Shown: piece after piece, positions 1 through 10,700 of the stretch | How the letters are laid out: every line of letters starts with the position of its first letter | Position numbering within the stretch: the stretch's first letter is position 1 | Source: Hormiphora californensis | Taxonomy: Eukaryota > Ctenophora > Tentaculata > Cydippida > Pleurobrachiidae | Length of the DNA: 64,000 nucleotides | Assembly (NCBI GenBank): GCA_020137815.1 | Contig: CM035355.1 | Location: 471,451-535,450 of the forward strand | Direction of reading: 5' to 3' | Notes under the pieces: generated by a model | Databases searched by the model: none | Seen by the model: the letters and a program-made list of their open reading frames with translations, nothing else | Told to the model about the DNA's origin: nothing | Program-made: the position numbers and the translations under genes

Positions 1-341
1 CCATATCCTCCAGGGGCAACAGATCAAGAGATAGCTGCTGCCACTGAAAGACAATCAGAGCGGGATACAAAGCTAGGGAAAAAAAATTTACTCTATCAAG
101 ACCATAATGGAATATAACTGACTTACAACGGCTCACATATCGTGGGAAAAAAACTGAAGAAAATAACTGACATATAATGATAAACTGTCCAAAAAGAATC
201 CTTGGTAAACAAAATTCACACTGCTTCACACTCTGTCCACTCATGCTTCAAACCCTCAAAAATGCTTAAAATAAAAACCGATACAACTGTTCCAAACACA
301 CTGGAGATAAAAAAACTGATACAAGCCTTCAGGAAGTACTT

Positions 342-446
342 ACGCCATAAGCCTCAGTGAAGAGTCGGGTCTTAAGTCTTGTCTTGAAGGAATCAACAGA
401 CAGAAGAGATCTGATGTCCAAAGGAAGTTCGTTCCACACAACGATA
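342..446 (-). pseudogene. Non-LTR retrotransposon RT C-terminal fragment
   Basis: The minus strand reads a short open stretch containing WNELPLDIRSLLSVDSFK followed by TRLKTRLFTEAYG. This WN-LP-IR-S--SFK--LK--LF pattern is the typical extreme C-terminus of CR1/L2/Jockey-like LINE reverse transcriptases. No catalytic RT domain is present, so this is a 3' remnant. The bases below 342 would be its 3' UTR and show nothing else recognisable. The clade cannot be fixed from so short a piece. Confidence 0.65.
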
Positions 447-487
447 AGCAGAAATGAGGGAGAGGGAGAGAGACAGAGAGTTAGATA

Positions 488-489
488 GA

Positions 490-516
<27 letters not shown>
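488..516. repeat. (CT)n microsatellite
   Basis: Pure CT dinucleotide run, one of about a dozen in the window. It lies in non-coding sequence upstream of the first recognised glutamate-receptor exon. Confidence 0.9.
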
Positions 517-520
<4 letters not shown>

Positions 521-743
521 AGACCTACATACCATGTAGTGGGGAAGAGACAAAGAGAGGGAGAGATACAACCTATAATCTTAATGATAATGTATTGTTA
601 CTATGGCAGAAGCAGATTACTCTGATGTTATAGCGAACTCCATGACAACAGCAAACGACAAATATTTATATTAGCTACCATCATTAGCTACCATCATCTC
701 CCATGAAAATTAAAACGTCACGTATTTCTATCTCTCCCATCAG

Positions 744-913
744 GTCCGGACGAAGGAAGCCCATAAGATGTCTGTCAGCCCGACTCATTGCGTCTCTCCC
801 TCAGGTCCGGACGAAGGAAGCCCAAGATGTCAGTCAGCCCGACTCATTGCGTCTCTCCCTCAGGTCCGGACGAAGGAAGCCCAAGATGTTTGTCAGCCCG
901 ACTCATTGCGTCA
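744..913 (+). repeat. Three tandem copies of a 59-61 bp splice-acceptor/exon-start unit
   Basis: The unit starts GTCCGGACGAAGGAAGCCC and occurs at 744, 805 and 864. Copies one and two each end in CTCTCCCTCAG (CTCTCCCATCAG precedes copy one), which resembles a polypyrimidine tract plus 3' splice site. The third copy runs into the M3 exon of the glutamate receptor. The array has therefore triplicated the acceptor together with the first ~48 coding bases. The 59 bp spacing is not a multiple of three, so only one acceptor keeps the frame. Confidence 0.85.
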
Positions 914-3841
914 GTTTGGTGGATCACCTGTATGTTAATTATTACCCTCTACTCTGCCACTCTCACCGCTAACCTCACCGTCAAGAGCATGAAGAAGCCA
1001 ATCAACTCAATCGATGATCTACCCGGACAAGATCGATACAAATTTGGTAGGTTTTTGTTGATTTGCCTGACACTGTGTCCGTGCTCCGCACAATTCAAGG
1101 TGTTTATTACCAAATATGGTAGGTTATAATTACCATTTTGTAATTTATTAATTAGCTGCCATTCGTACAACTAATACAATTGATATAGGTTTCAGTCTTA
1201 CGCGAGAAAAAAAATAAAACTATTTAACCAGAATAAAAAGAGCGCATGACGAAATATCTTTCTGCAGCAGAGTATATAGTTAAAGTTCTGCTTGTTATTT
1301 TAGTTGTTCTTGTTAAATGCTTTCAAACTTAGTGATGCTATCAGCTATAGAAACTTTCCAAAAACAAGCAAAGTAACTTTCGACACAAAACAAGCAACGC
1401 AAGCTAGTGAAAATATCACAGAGATAGCATGGACTGTTGGCCACATTGATGCCTGAGTGAGATCGAGGTCGCGCAGCGACCGAGATCGATCTCACATCTA
1501 GGCCTCCGGCGCGTTATTGATTTTAGAGCAAACTTTTTCAAAGACCTGGCTGCAAGGAACTACTGAACCGATTTGCATCTCGTTTGTTGCTCCTGGCAGA
1601 TAATTGTCTCTAGTTTTACGGAAAATACCCGCGAATATCAGCATTTGAGGAATAGTGGGTCAAAATTGACGCTAAACATGAGCAATTCTTTAAAGACCTG
1701 GCTGCAAGCTCCTACTCGGTCCTGGGACAATCTGCGGGTACTGGGTGAATCGTCATGGCCTTGTGAGTATGGGAAAATACCCGCCGATACATCAAAGTGC
1801 CAATTGAGGCGATAATTGGGGTTTTGGTAGTGCTATGTCGGCTAAAAATGCCTGCTAAAACAGTATATCGCGCGCGATTTGATAGTCCCACTGCTGAAAA
1901 CGTGCTTTACATCGCGCGCACGTGAGTTCTTGCTGTCCACAGGCCGGGAGCCTATTCTTCGCGGAGCGAGAATAGGTTGCAATGGAGCCAAGCATGGACT
2001 GGTGCCGTGAGATAATAGAACGGTTTTAGAATGTTATTCTACACATAACAGAAGTGTTATCTAAACAATGCGTCATCGTACCCAAGAGCGAGATTGTGTC
2101 TCCCTCTCCTCTCAAACATTAGATCACGGTTTACAATCTTACAGTTTAGTTCGCCATGCTATTAATTACATTGTTAGACTCTCTCACTACACATTCAATA
2201 CATTATCATCATTTATGAACAATACAAACAAAAAAGCTGACAGACTGTATATCCGAAGAAGTAAAGCGTGTCTTTGTAAACGGAATCGATGTAAGGATAA
2301 CTAGATAAGTATGGGATATTTAATGACTTGTTAGCTCGATCACGATACCGCTTTTACTCGGTAAAATAGTAATATTCACCTATCCCTCCCCTAATATAGG
2401 AACGGTGAAAAGTACCAGTTATGAGACATTCTTTGGTCAGAGCGATCTGGGGAAGTTCAAAACAGTGCATCAGAATATGGTGTATTTAACTTCAGCTTCA
2501 GAGGCATACGAAATGGTATGAACTATGAAATTACAGTCAAACCTCGATTTACCGGACCTCGGTTTTGTTCAAACCCCGGGGCACGGGGAGGGATCAGGGA
2601 GAATCGTATGTTGGTTATAAACAATGATTCATTATTGACAGGTAGAGTCATCTAAGTTCATTTTCATTTGGGATACCCCGTTGTTGGACTATGAGAGGCG
2701 GAAACGAAACTGCGTATTTGAAAGGTATAGAGATAGATCTATATAAACAAACAAGTACAGATAGAGAGAGTTTGTTCTACAACCCATTACACTTAGCTTG
2801 CCGCAAGCTCTCCCTCCCGTTATTCTCTATAACCTACATCCTGTCTGTCGGCTGTAATACCACGTACTCAAAAGACAGTAATTGCATAGCAACTACACCT
2901 CCCAACTAACATCCCCCAACTTCCCCCCTCAGGTTATCAAACGAGTTTGGTTACTCCCACTACGCCCTGGCATTTCCCCGTGGTAACACGACCATGGAAC
3001 ATGTGGCACACCTTGTGGACAAGAAGATATTGGAATTTGAGGAAAAGAGCATTCTGAATGTGGAGTGGGAGAAATACCTAACCATGGCTGGCCAGTGTGT
3101 CGAGGTAGGTGGTTTAGAGCATTATCAATGTGGAGTGGGAGAAATACCTAACCATGACTGGCCAGTGTGTCGAGGTAGGTGGTTTAGAGCATTCTGAATG
3201 TGGAGTGGGAGAAATACCTAACCTTTTTTTTTATATCTAGCTAGCTAGCGTCAAATGATAAAGTCATAGTGATATTGTCGACCGAAAACAGAGAAAGGTG
3301 AAAGATTATTTGCCTTTGTTTTTCTTTGGCCGACACGGGACTAGACGCCATGCTTATTCTTCTCCCTCTATCTCTCTCTATCTCTAACCCCTATTTCTCA
3401 GTCAGGAGCAGACAGTCAGGGGGAAGACAGCAACAGAAGAATCACGATCAGTAATCTAAAAGGATTATTCATGTTGATTGGAGCGATAATAGTCCTCAGC
3501 TTCATCTCTTTCATATTTGAAACTATTTACTACAGTGTCAAGGATAAACGGAGTCAGCGTGCGGAGGTGAGCTGCAGTTTAATATCATTAAACTAATAAT
3601 TTAATAATAAAACATAAAGTTTATGCTTATGATAAACGAAAACATATCTTTATGTTTATGTTACACTCAATCAAAGAAATCCATTCTATTCACCACAGAA
3701 CATGAATGAGGCTGTGAAAAACAGATGGAAGTTGGTGATCGAGAAGGCTCAGGAGGAACGGAAGACATCATCTTCAAAGTCGTTCAGTGCTTTGAACTCA
3801 CCTTGTGTTACTGACAAACAGGAGGTATACACACACACACA

Positions 3842-3895
<54 letters not shown>

Positions 3896-4160
3896 CCCCC
3901 CCCCCCCCCCGCAGGACAGGGACTACTCGGTTGCACGGCAGCGGTTTACATCATATCTCCGTGAAGCAGCCGCCCAACAACGTCGTCTCACCCAGATAGA
4001 GATGGACTCCTCCAGATTACTAATGAGCAACTCTGTGTTCTCTGCAGAGGGGTTTAACCTGCCACCCCTACAGCCGGCCGAGGCAGACCAGCCAGGGAGT
4101 GCGGGTAGTAGCAACAGCAGTGGGAATTCTGGAATCTTCCACCGTCCTGACCATATGTAG
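864..4160 (+). CDS. Ionotropic glutamate receptor, C-terminal half (pore/M3 to stop)
   Basis: Seven exons join in phase: 864-1046, 2400-2515, 2642-2724, 2933-3104, 3402-3566, 3699-3824 and 3915-4160 (TAG). They encode the end of the pore loop, M3 (VWWITCMLIITLYSATLTAN), and the S2 glutamate-binding lobe with the GTVKSTSYETFF turn that contacts ligand. A FIWDTPLLDYE segment follows, whose Asp occupies the ligand-carboxylate/amine position, with Asp there as in NMDA-type subunits. M4 (GLFMLIGAIIVLSFISFIFE) and a cytoplasmic tail with a basic AVKNRWKLVIEKAQ helix resembling the GluN1 C0 region complete it. Exons 2 and 3 are only 39 and 28 residues long. The N-terminal domain, S1 and M1 must lie before the window. 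The protein is a glutamate- or glycine-gated cation channel of the plasma membrane. M3 departs from the usual SYTANLAAF motif. Family assignment is secure; an NMDA/epsilon-like subtype is inference. Confidence 0.92.
1047..2399 (+). other. Glutamate-receptor intron with foldback-element remnant
   Basis: Intron between the M3 and first S2 exons. Around 1436-1990 it carries GGTCAAAATTGACGC, AAAATACCCGCGA and ACCGATTTGCATC, which resemble the interior of the inverted-repeat element at 4989-5649. This is probably an old degraded relative. The rest shows no coding signal. Confidence 0.5.
3051..3222 (+). repeat. 70 bp tandem repeat containing exon end and splice donor
   Basis: Units begin at 3051, 3121 and 3191 (the last partial). 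Each holds AATGTGGAGTGGGAGAAATA, encoding NVEWEKY. The first two also carry the CGAG/GTAGGT exon-intron boundary of the S2 exon. The true exon most simply ends at 3104, because that keeps phase 0 with the M4 exon. Copy two supplies a second donor at about 3174. Confidence 0.85.
3825..3914 (+). repeat. 90 bp intron made of (AC)n-(CT)n-C(n) simple repeat
   Basis: The last intron of the glutamate receptor is GTATACAC, then AC repeats, about 48 bp of CT repeats and about 16 C before GCAG. Practically the whole intron is simple sequence, which doubles as the polypyrimidine tract. Confidence 0.9.
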
Positions 4161-4980
4161 CTGGGTTCACAATATGGGCACCCATTTCAAGCTGCAGGAA
4201 GGGATATGAGAGAGAAATTGTTGACTACTTGAAGGTAACACAACAAAGGCCCGTGGCCATGAAAGAACTAAATCCTGCACTGTGAGATAGGTAAGAAGTG
4301 ACCGGGTAACAATTTATGTGAGAGAAGTGAAACAGTGAGTTGTGACATCGGAAGCTGGGAGCAGAATGGATGATCTGAGCAAGTAAACAATTTTCCATTG
4401 AGACCCTGGGCCCCAAAATGTGACCATACATGTGTGTGCGTGTGCAGAGATGTGATAATGTTGTGATTTTTGTGCAATTTGTGCCCAGATGTGAGAACAA
4501 TTTAAGATTTTTGGTGGTTTTTAAAACCCGACTATTATTTTTTGTTTGGTAGTCACTACGGTAGTGCGCTCAGATCGCCGCCGACCCTATTTGAAAACTG
4601 TGTCTGGCGAGGCCAGACAGATATGGTCCGTTGAGGATGGAACAGATCCAATCATTCATTTATTTTCAGAGTGAGAGCGGAAACACATTTATAATACGTG
4701 CAGTACTGATTGAGTGTTCTTACCGGGACACCATGGCCATTCATCAGGGTGAAGCATTGTGAACTCCCTTATTGTACTACGTATATCGGGGGAAGTTAAT
4801 CAGTCAATTGGGGTCCCAGTCTACGATATTAGTATAATAACTGAAGTAAACGGTATAGTTGCTTGTGGGCTTGCCTCTAGACGCCAGTAAATGAAGAATA
4901 ATTGTGTGTGAAAGAATATCTATACCTCGACCAAAACGCGGAGTTTTTACGTCAGCCGACCCGAAACCGGATTAAATTTT
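4161..4980 (+). other. 3' UTR / intergenic region
   Basis: Downstream of the receptor stop codon. No ORF with coding character is seen. About 4558-4625 contains a copy of a dispersed repeat (GTGCGCTCAGATCGCCGCCG, then GGCGAGGCCAGACAG) also seen near 14.8 and 57.2 kb. Confidence 0.5.
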
Positions 4981-4988
4981 GCCACCCG

Positions 4989-5649
4989 TTGGTGACATAG
5001 ACACCGTGCGCGACCAAGATTGAGCTCACAGTCACACACAGGTGTCTGCTCCGCCTCAAAAAGGGTCGTTTCTTTCAAGGGATGTTGCACGCGATCCACT
5101 GGACCGATTTGCATCCGGTTTGTCGCAAAAGACTACAAATGATCCTAATATACTGGAAAATACCCGAGAAGTTTGTCTGTCAACAGGAAGTGGGTCAAAA
5201 TTGACACTGAAGTCAAACCTATAATCTGGCTTCCGAGAGTTTCTGCACTACACCCATGCGATTTAGAAGATATTGGGAGATATTTTGATGCAATTAACAT
5301 CAGCTATTAATGCCGGGTATTTTCCAGTACTCACAAGAGTTCAACCTATCTTCTGATACCCTCAGATTCATTCTACACCGTCTAGGAGTGGTGCAAAAAG
5401 GCTCGGAAGCCAGATTATAGATTTGACTTCAGTGTCAATTTTGACCCACTTCCTGTTGACAGACAAACTTCTCGGGTATTTTCCAGTACACTAGGACCAA
5501 TTTGTAGTCTTTTGCAACAAACCGGATGCAAATCGGTCCAGTGGATCACGTGCAATTTGGCTTGAAAGACACGACCCTTTTTTAGGGGGCGGAGCGGACA
5601 CCTATGTGCGAGCTCGATCTCGCACGCACTAGGTGTCAATGTCACCAAT
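4989..5649. mobile_element. Foldback MITE, TTGGTGACAT family, 8 bp TSD
   Basis: Arms of about 250 bp (4989-5235 and 5403-5649) are near-perfect inverted repeats. Both contain GGAAGTGGGTCAAAATTGAC, AAACTTCTCGGGTATTTTCC (or its complement) and the same cut-off peptide-like reading. The termini read TTGGTGACATAGACACC and, inverted, ATTGGTGACATTGACACC. GCCACCCG flanks both sides (4981-4988 and 5650-5657), an 8 bp target-site duplication. There is no transposase, so it is non-autonomous. A TSD of 8 bp suits hAT-like or similar transposases, but the TIR does not let me assign a superfamily. Confidence 0.85.
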
Positions 5650-5659
5650 GCCACCCGCT

Positions 5660-6440
5660 GGTCTCAGGGCCTCCAAATATGTCAAAATATGTCTGAATTG
5701 TCATTTGGGGTCATTTAGACCTTTTAATTACATGTAATTTACCTTTAATTACATGTAATTACATTTTAATTACATGTTATTACTTCCAATTACATTCCAA
5801 TTACTTCAGCACCTCGAGAGCTTTCGAACGCACCCTAGAACACCTTTCTACTCCTTCTAATTGCCGAGTTCTGTATACCCCTTATTTTGACTGTTTTTCG
5901 CGTCCTACCCCTTATAGGTTTGGGTATGGCCATCGCCACACCCCCTATACGTCGCGGGACCTCGAGACCTTTCCAACGAGCCATAGAACACCTCTCTACT
6001 ACTTCAGGGGGCTTCAAAACTTTCACTCTAAAAATATCTATGGTTTTATGGTTATGGTTTTTTTCATCTGGTATTAAGGGCCTGTCGGCTCGGCCCCGTT
6101 GTTTTAGTTTTAGGGGGGATGTTTTAGGGGGGATGGGTTGAGTTTGGGTTATATTCGGGTCGGGGGGCCTTGCCAGGCCCCGAATAGAAAGGTGGTGTGA
6201 AGGTTGTGACGCATGATATCACAGCAAGGCATCCCATCTCAAGTTGGTTGTTGAGTAGCTATGAGGGTCATGTTCCGCCCGGTACGCACTTTCCTTTTGA
6301 CAAATCCAAATTTGCCTTAGATTTTTGTAACATTTTTTAATATCTAGTCAACAAAGTTGCTGTACCGGCCTAATAGTAATTAACAACAGTGGTTGTAGGG
6401 AAATATGTGTAAAACAAAAGTCACTTCTTGATACTTGTCA
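5660..6440. other. Non-coding, AT-rich repeats
   Basis: Intergenic. About 5735-5800 is a run of ATTACATGTAATTAC-type short palindromes. Two related segments share CCTCGAGAGCTTTCGAACG / CCTCGAGACCTTTCCAACG with different spacers. No gene was recognised. A ttgtcag acceptor-like site at about 6441 may end a 5' UTR intron of the ammonium transporter. Confidence 0.4.
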
Positions 6441-6450
6441 GGAAAGTATC

Positions 6451-7692
6451 ATGCATGGTGCGTCGGTAACGGAGGGGAATGATGGTCTACACAGGAACAT
6501 AACAGCAGAAGAGGCACAGGACCTTTATACAAAGTATTACCAGTTGGTGTGCAGTGCCTCCATTGTGATACTCATGCAACTTGGATTCACCTTCCTCGAG
6601 GTATATACAGACGGACCCGGGATTTACCGGGATCGGGGGAAGTAAATCAGAGTTCCGGTAAATTGGGACCCGGTAAATCGGGGTTCGACTATACTAGTTC
6701 CAAGGGGATTTACATATAATCATGATGTTCATTTCTTGTTTCAGGTTGGCTCAGTTCGGGTTCACTTTACCAAGGCGATCCTAATGAAAAACATGATTGA
6801 TATGCTCATCTCTGGCCTCGCCTACTACGCACTAGGTAATATGTCACCAGCTATAACTGTTGATAATATGTTTTCAGGCCCTAATTATGTGTAGGTACGT
6901 GTCCAAATCATTTCTTTTCTGCAGTTCCACCAAAAACTTATTGCGCAGGTTTCGGAATTGCGTTTGGTGATGGTTCTGCTATTGGGGGATTTGCAGGTCT
7001 CAGTGATTTCTTCCTGGTACGAGAGAACAAGTCGAGACAATATCCCCATTCCCTTTTTGGGTTGTTTTTTTATTTCCTTAAATTTTTCATGTCGGACCCC
7101 AAAAATTTCCGGAACCCCAACCAAAAGTTTTGTTTGGGGTTAATTTTTTGGAAAATTTTGGGAACTTGCGACCCGGTAAAGGCAAGGGGGAAACGGAAGG
7201 AAAAATTGGGTTTTTCCGGGGGTTTACGAAAATATTTACCCCGTAAAAAATGGATCTGGCCGGAAAAACCCCCTTCTCTCTTTCCCCCCCCGGGCTTTCC
7301 CCCTCTCTCCTCCTTTTGGGGGGGGGGCCCCCCCCCCCCCCTTTCCCACCCCCAAAAAAAAAACCCCCCCGGGGGGGGGGGGGGGGCCCCCCCCCCCCCC
7401 AAAAAAAAAAAAAAAAGGGGGGGGGGGGGGGCCCCCCCCCCCCCCCCAAAAAAAACCCCCCCGGGGGGGGCCCCCCCCCCGGGGGGGGGGGGCCCCCCCC
7501 CCCCCCCCCCCCCCCCCCGGGGGGGGGCCCCCCCCCCGGGGGGGGGCCCCCCCCCCCCCCCCAAAAACCCCCCCCCCCCCCCCCCCCCCTTTTTTTTCCC
7601 CCACCCCCCCCCCCCTTTTCCCCCCTCTTTTTCCCCCCTCTCCCCCCCCCCCTTCCCCCTTCTCTCCCCTTTTTTTTTCCTTTTCTCTCTCC

Positions 7693-7734
<42 letters not shown>

Positions 7735-10700
7735 ATATTGCTCTCTATCTTTATGGGAAAATTTTTTCATCGTTATGAATGAGAATCCTAGAGTTAAAGT
7801 GAATGGGAAAAAGGGCTTGAGTTTATATTGGGAAATCGAAAATATCCTGTTAATACCGTGGAGAGGGGTTTAGGCACTCCCCTGTCAATGGTGGAAAAAC
7901 GCCCAATTACGGGGGTGTTTTATGGGGAGTTAAACGGGCGGAAAGGAAAGTTTTGGTGGGGGGGGGGCTCATTTTTTACCCCATCGAAGTATAAAATCGA
8001 AAAAGTGAGTCACAAGGATTTAGTTGACTGGGTGGAGATGGCAGGTAAGCTCTTGATTGAGAGGGTGTATCCGGTGATGAAGAGTCAGTATATTGTAGCT
8101 AAGAAGTGTAGTGAGGTAGAGAAGAAGTTGGTTGAGCGTCAGGAGGAACTAATCTCTGCTCAAAGAGCATTGGTCGGAGCCCAGGCGCAGTTAGTGAAGC
8201 TGCAGGAGCAACTACTTGAGAAGAGGGAGCAAGTCATCACTGATGTGAAGACAACGGCAAAGGAGGAGATGCGAAGCTTCTCTACTGTTCTGAAGAAGGA
8301 GTGTGAGACATCTCTCGCCCCTCAACGGATACAGCGGGCTGTAGCTGCAGCCAGCGAGGACAGATCATGTAACATTGTCATCTACGGACTGACTGACAGT
8401 CCTGGAGACAAAGAGGAACTACTACCGGAGTTGTGGACAACGCTGGCAGAGAAGCCCTTGGTAAAGAGTGCTCAGCGGTTGGGGAGATTCATAGCGGGTC
8501 AGAATAGACCCATGAAGATATCCCTGGCAAGCAAGGAGATGCAGTCGTGTATTCTTGGTAAGAAGACACGACTTAGAGAGACTGAAGTGTTTTCCCGAGT
8601 TTATATCTCTCCCGACCTTACTTCTGAGGAGAGAGCGGCCCGGGCGGTCCTAGTGAAGAAGTTAAAAGAGGAGAAAGAGCGGAGCCCTGGGAAGTCGTTC
8701 AGGATCAAAGGAGGCGAGGTGGTGGAGGTCTCCTCGGGGACACAGTAGTACTTACTGTGAGTGCTATTCATTTAAGTTTCTTCTTTTCATTTATTTCATT
8801 AAATTGCCTTCTTTGTTTGCTATAGTGTTCCTGTTGTTATCTATTAGACCAACAGGAACATTCCAACGGGTCCATTACTAAAGTGGATTCCAAGCTACTT
8901 CAGCTAAACCTTGTCAAAGGTTCAAAGGTTCTCTCTCTCAGTGTGATAATGGGTGTTGTGGATGATGCAGGTGGGATCGCGGTTCACACTTGCGCTGGTC
9001 TCACCTCTCTCATCGTGTGCTGGTTCGTTGGACCCCGCCAACACCGACTCAACAGAAACGGTGTTTTTGTGTAAGTAACGTACCTACAATTTTTATCGAG
9101 GTCGCACATGCTTGAACTGGTACTAATGGTACAAAATTTATCACATTTTCAAACCAATACTTCATGATTGATTCCCCATGCTCTACTTATTGTATTCATC
9201 CCCAAAGTAAGAATCTGGAGAAGCAAAACCAAGCGTTTATTGTTTTTGGAATGTTTGTCCTTTGGTTTAGCTGGTACTCCTTCAATGCCGGACCTGCCAT
9301 CTTAAAAGGTTCGTGCCCTCTATTATAGTCACGTGATTTTTACCACGTAATCACCTCATCAATGAATGAGATCTGATCAGGATTAAATAGGGATGAAAAT
9401 TAGAATTAGATATTAGGCTGTCCCAGAAATAATGTCACGTACAAATAATTCCATGATTTGGAGCTATATGTTTTTCTCCATTTCTAACATCTAATTCCAA
9501 CCTGCAGCGGGCAGTGAGCCTGGTTTGATAGGAAATATCGCCACCTATACTACAGTCTGTGCTGCTTCATCTGGTTTATCTTACCTTCTTGTATCACTGC
9601 TTTGGGAGAGGTAACTGTCCTTTTATTTACCGTGTTTCCCAATTGGATTTCTCCGACCCAATCCTTTTTATGTTTATAGGTCCTCTCACTTTTTTTAGTT
9701 TCTTTCATTCCTTATTTTTCTTCCTTATCACTATGCAAGTTGTCCATGCCCAATATAATCCCTGCTATTATAACCTACCCCCCCCCCTCTAGGAGGACTC
9801 CAGAGCCGTGTGATCTGAGTAATGGTATTCTGGCGGGACTGGTCTGCAGTACCAGTGGGTGCTCCAGAACTCAACCCTACTTCGGGATGATTGTCGGTTC
9901 CGTAGGAGGTGCTCTCATGTTATGGGCATCAAAGGTTGGAAGTAATAGTATTGCTATTTTGAAAATAGAAAGAAACATGTCCCGGTACAACCGATAATAA
10001 ACGCTCTTCAAATGTGCTTACCTTGCTCGAGCACCCCCGCCATAGCTGTATGTGTGACACCAATGTAACCACGAACTTGTTTCCCAGCTTGTGAAACAAA
10101 CTGAAGATAGACGAGGTTCGTAGATGCAATCACACCGTCACCTGGTTGGGTGGACGTGGATGTGCAACTCTCGCCCCTTTCTTTACGATACAATTACGGA
10201 TATGTATAATGAAATGTCATTGAGAGATCTTGTTTCATCGTTTATTGTACAAGGAGCCTCGTTTATACTTATATTTGCACTCCTTTCACACTCATCTAGA
10301 CCATCTTCACGACAATTTTGTGAATATGGCATCATCCCCACTATATATTCAACGAATCTCTCTTCAGGATAAAACTGGAAAGATCTTCAAGTGGAATAAT
10401 TGCGGGAGCATTATATTGTTTTAGGAAAAACGTTGCCCAAGAACAATTATGCATGTCATGGCTATATTCATGTACTGCACTGCAGAGGATGGCCGACAGT
10501 TCATGTGCAGTGTAAAAAGTGCTATGAATAAAATCCCCTATCCTTAAAATTGAGGGAATTGAGGGGCCATTATTGAGAAGATAGTAGAAATTTGTAATGG
10601 AAAACGAAGATACAGTAAGACGACGTGCAACCGTGGCCAATCAGTACGCTAGTACGTGCTGACGCATGAACTTTTTGTCGCGCGTTATGCAACGTGTGTG

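Noticed and set aside
7070-7729. Long Pro/Gly-rich ORFs on both strands
   Set aside because: They arise from alternating C and G homopolymer blocks in unreliable sequence and carry no domain.
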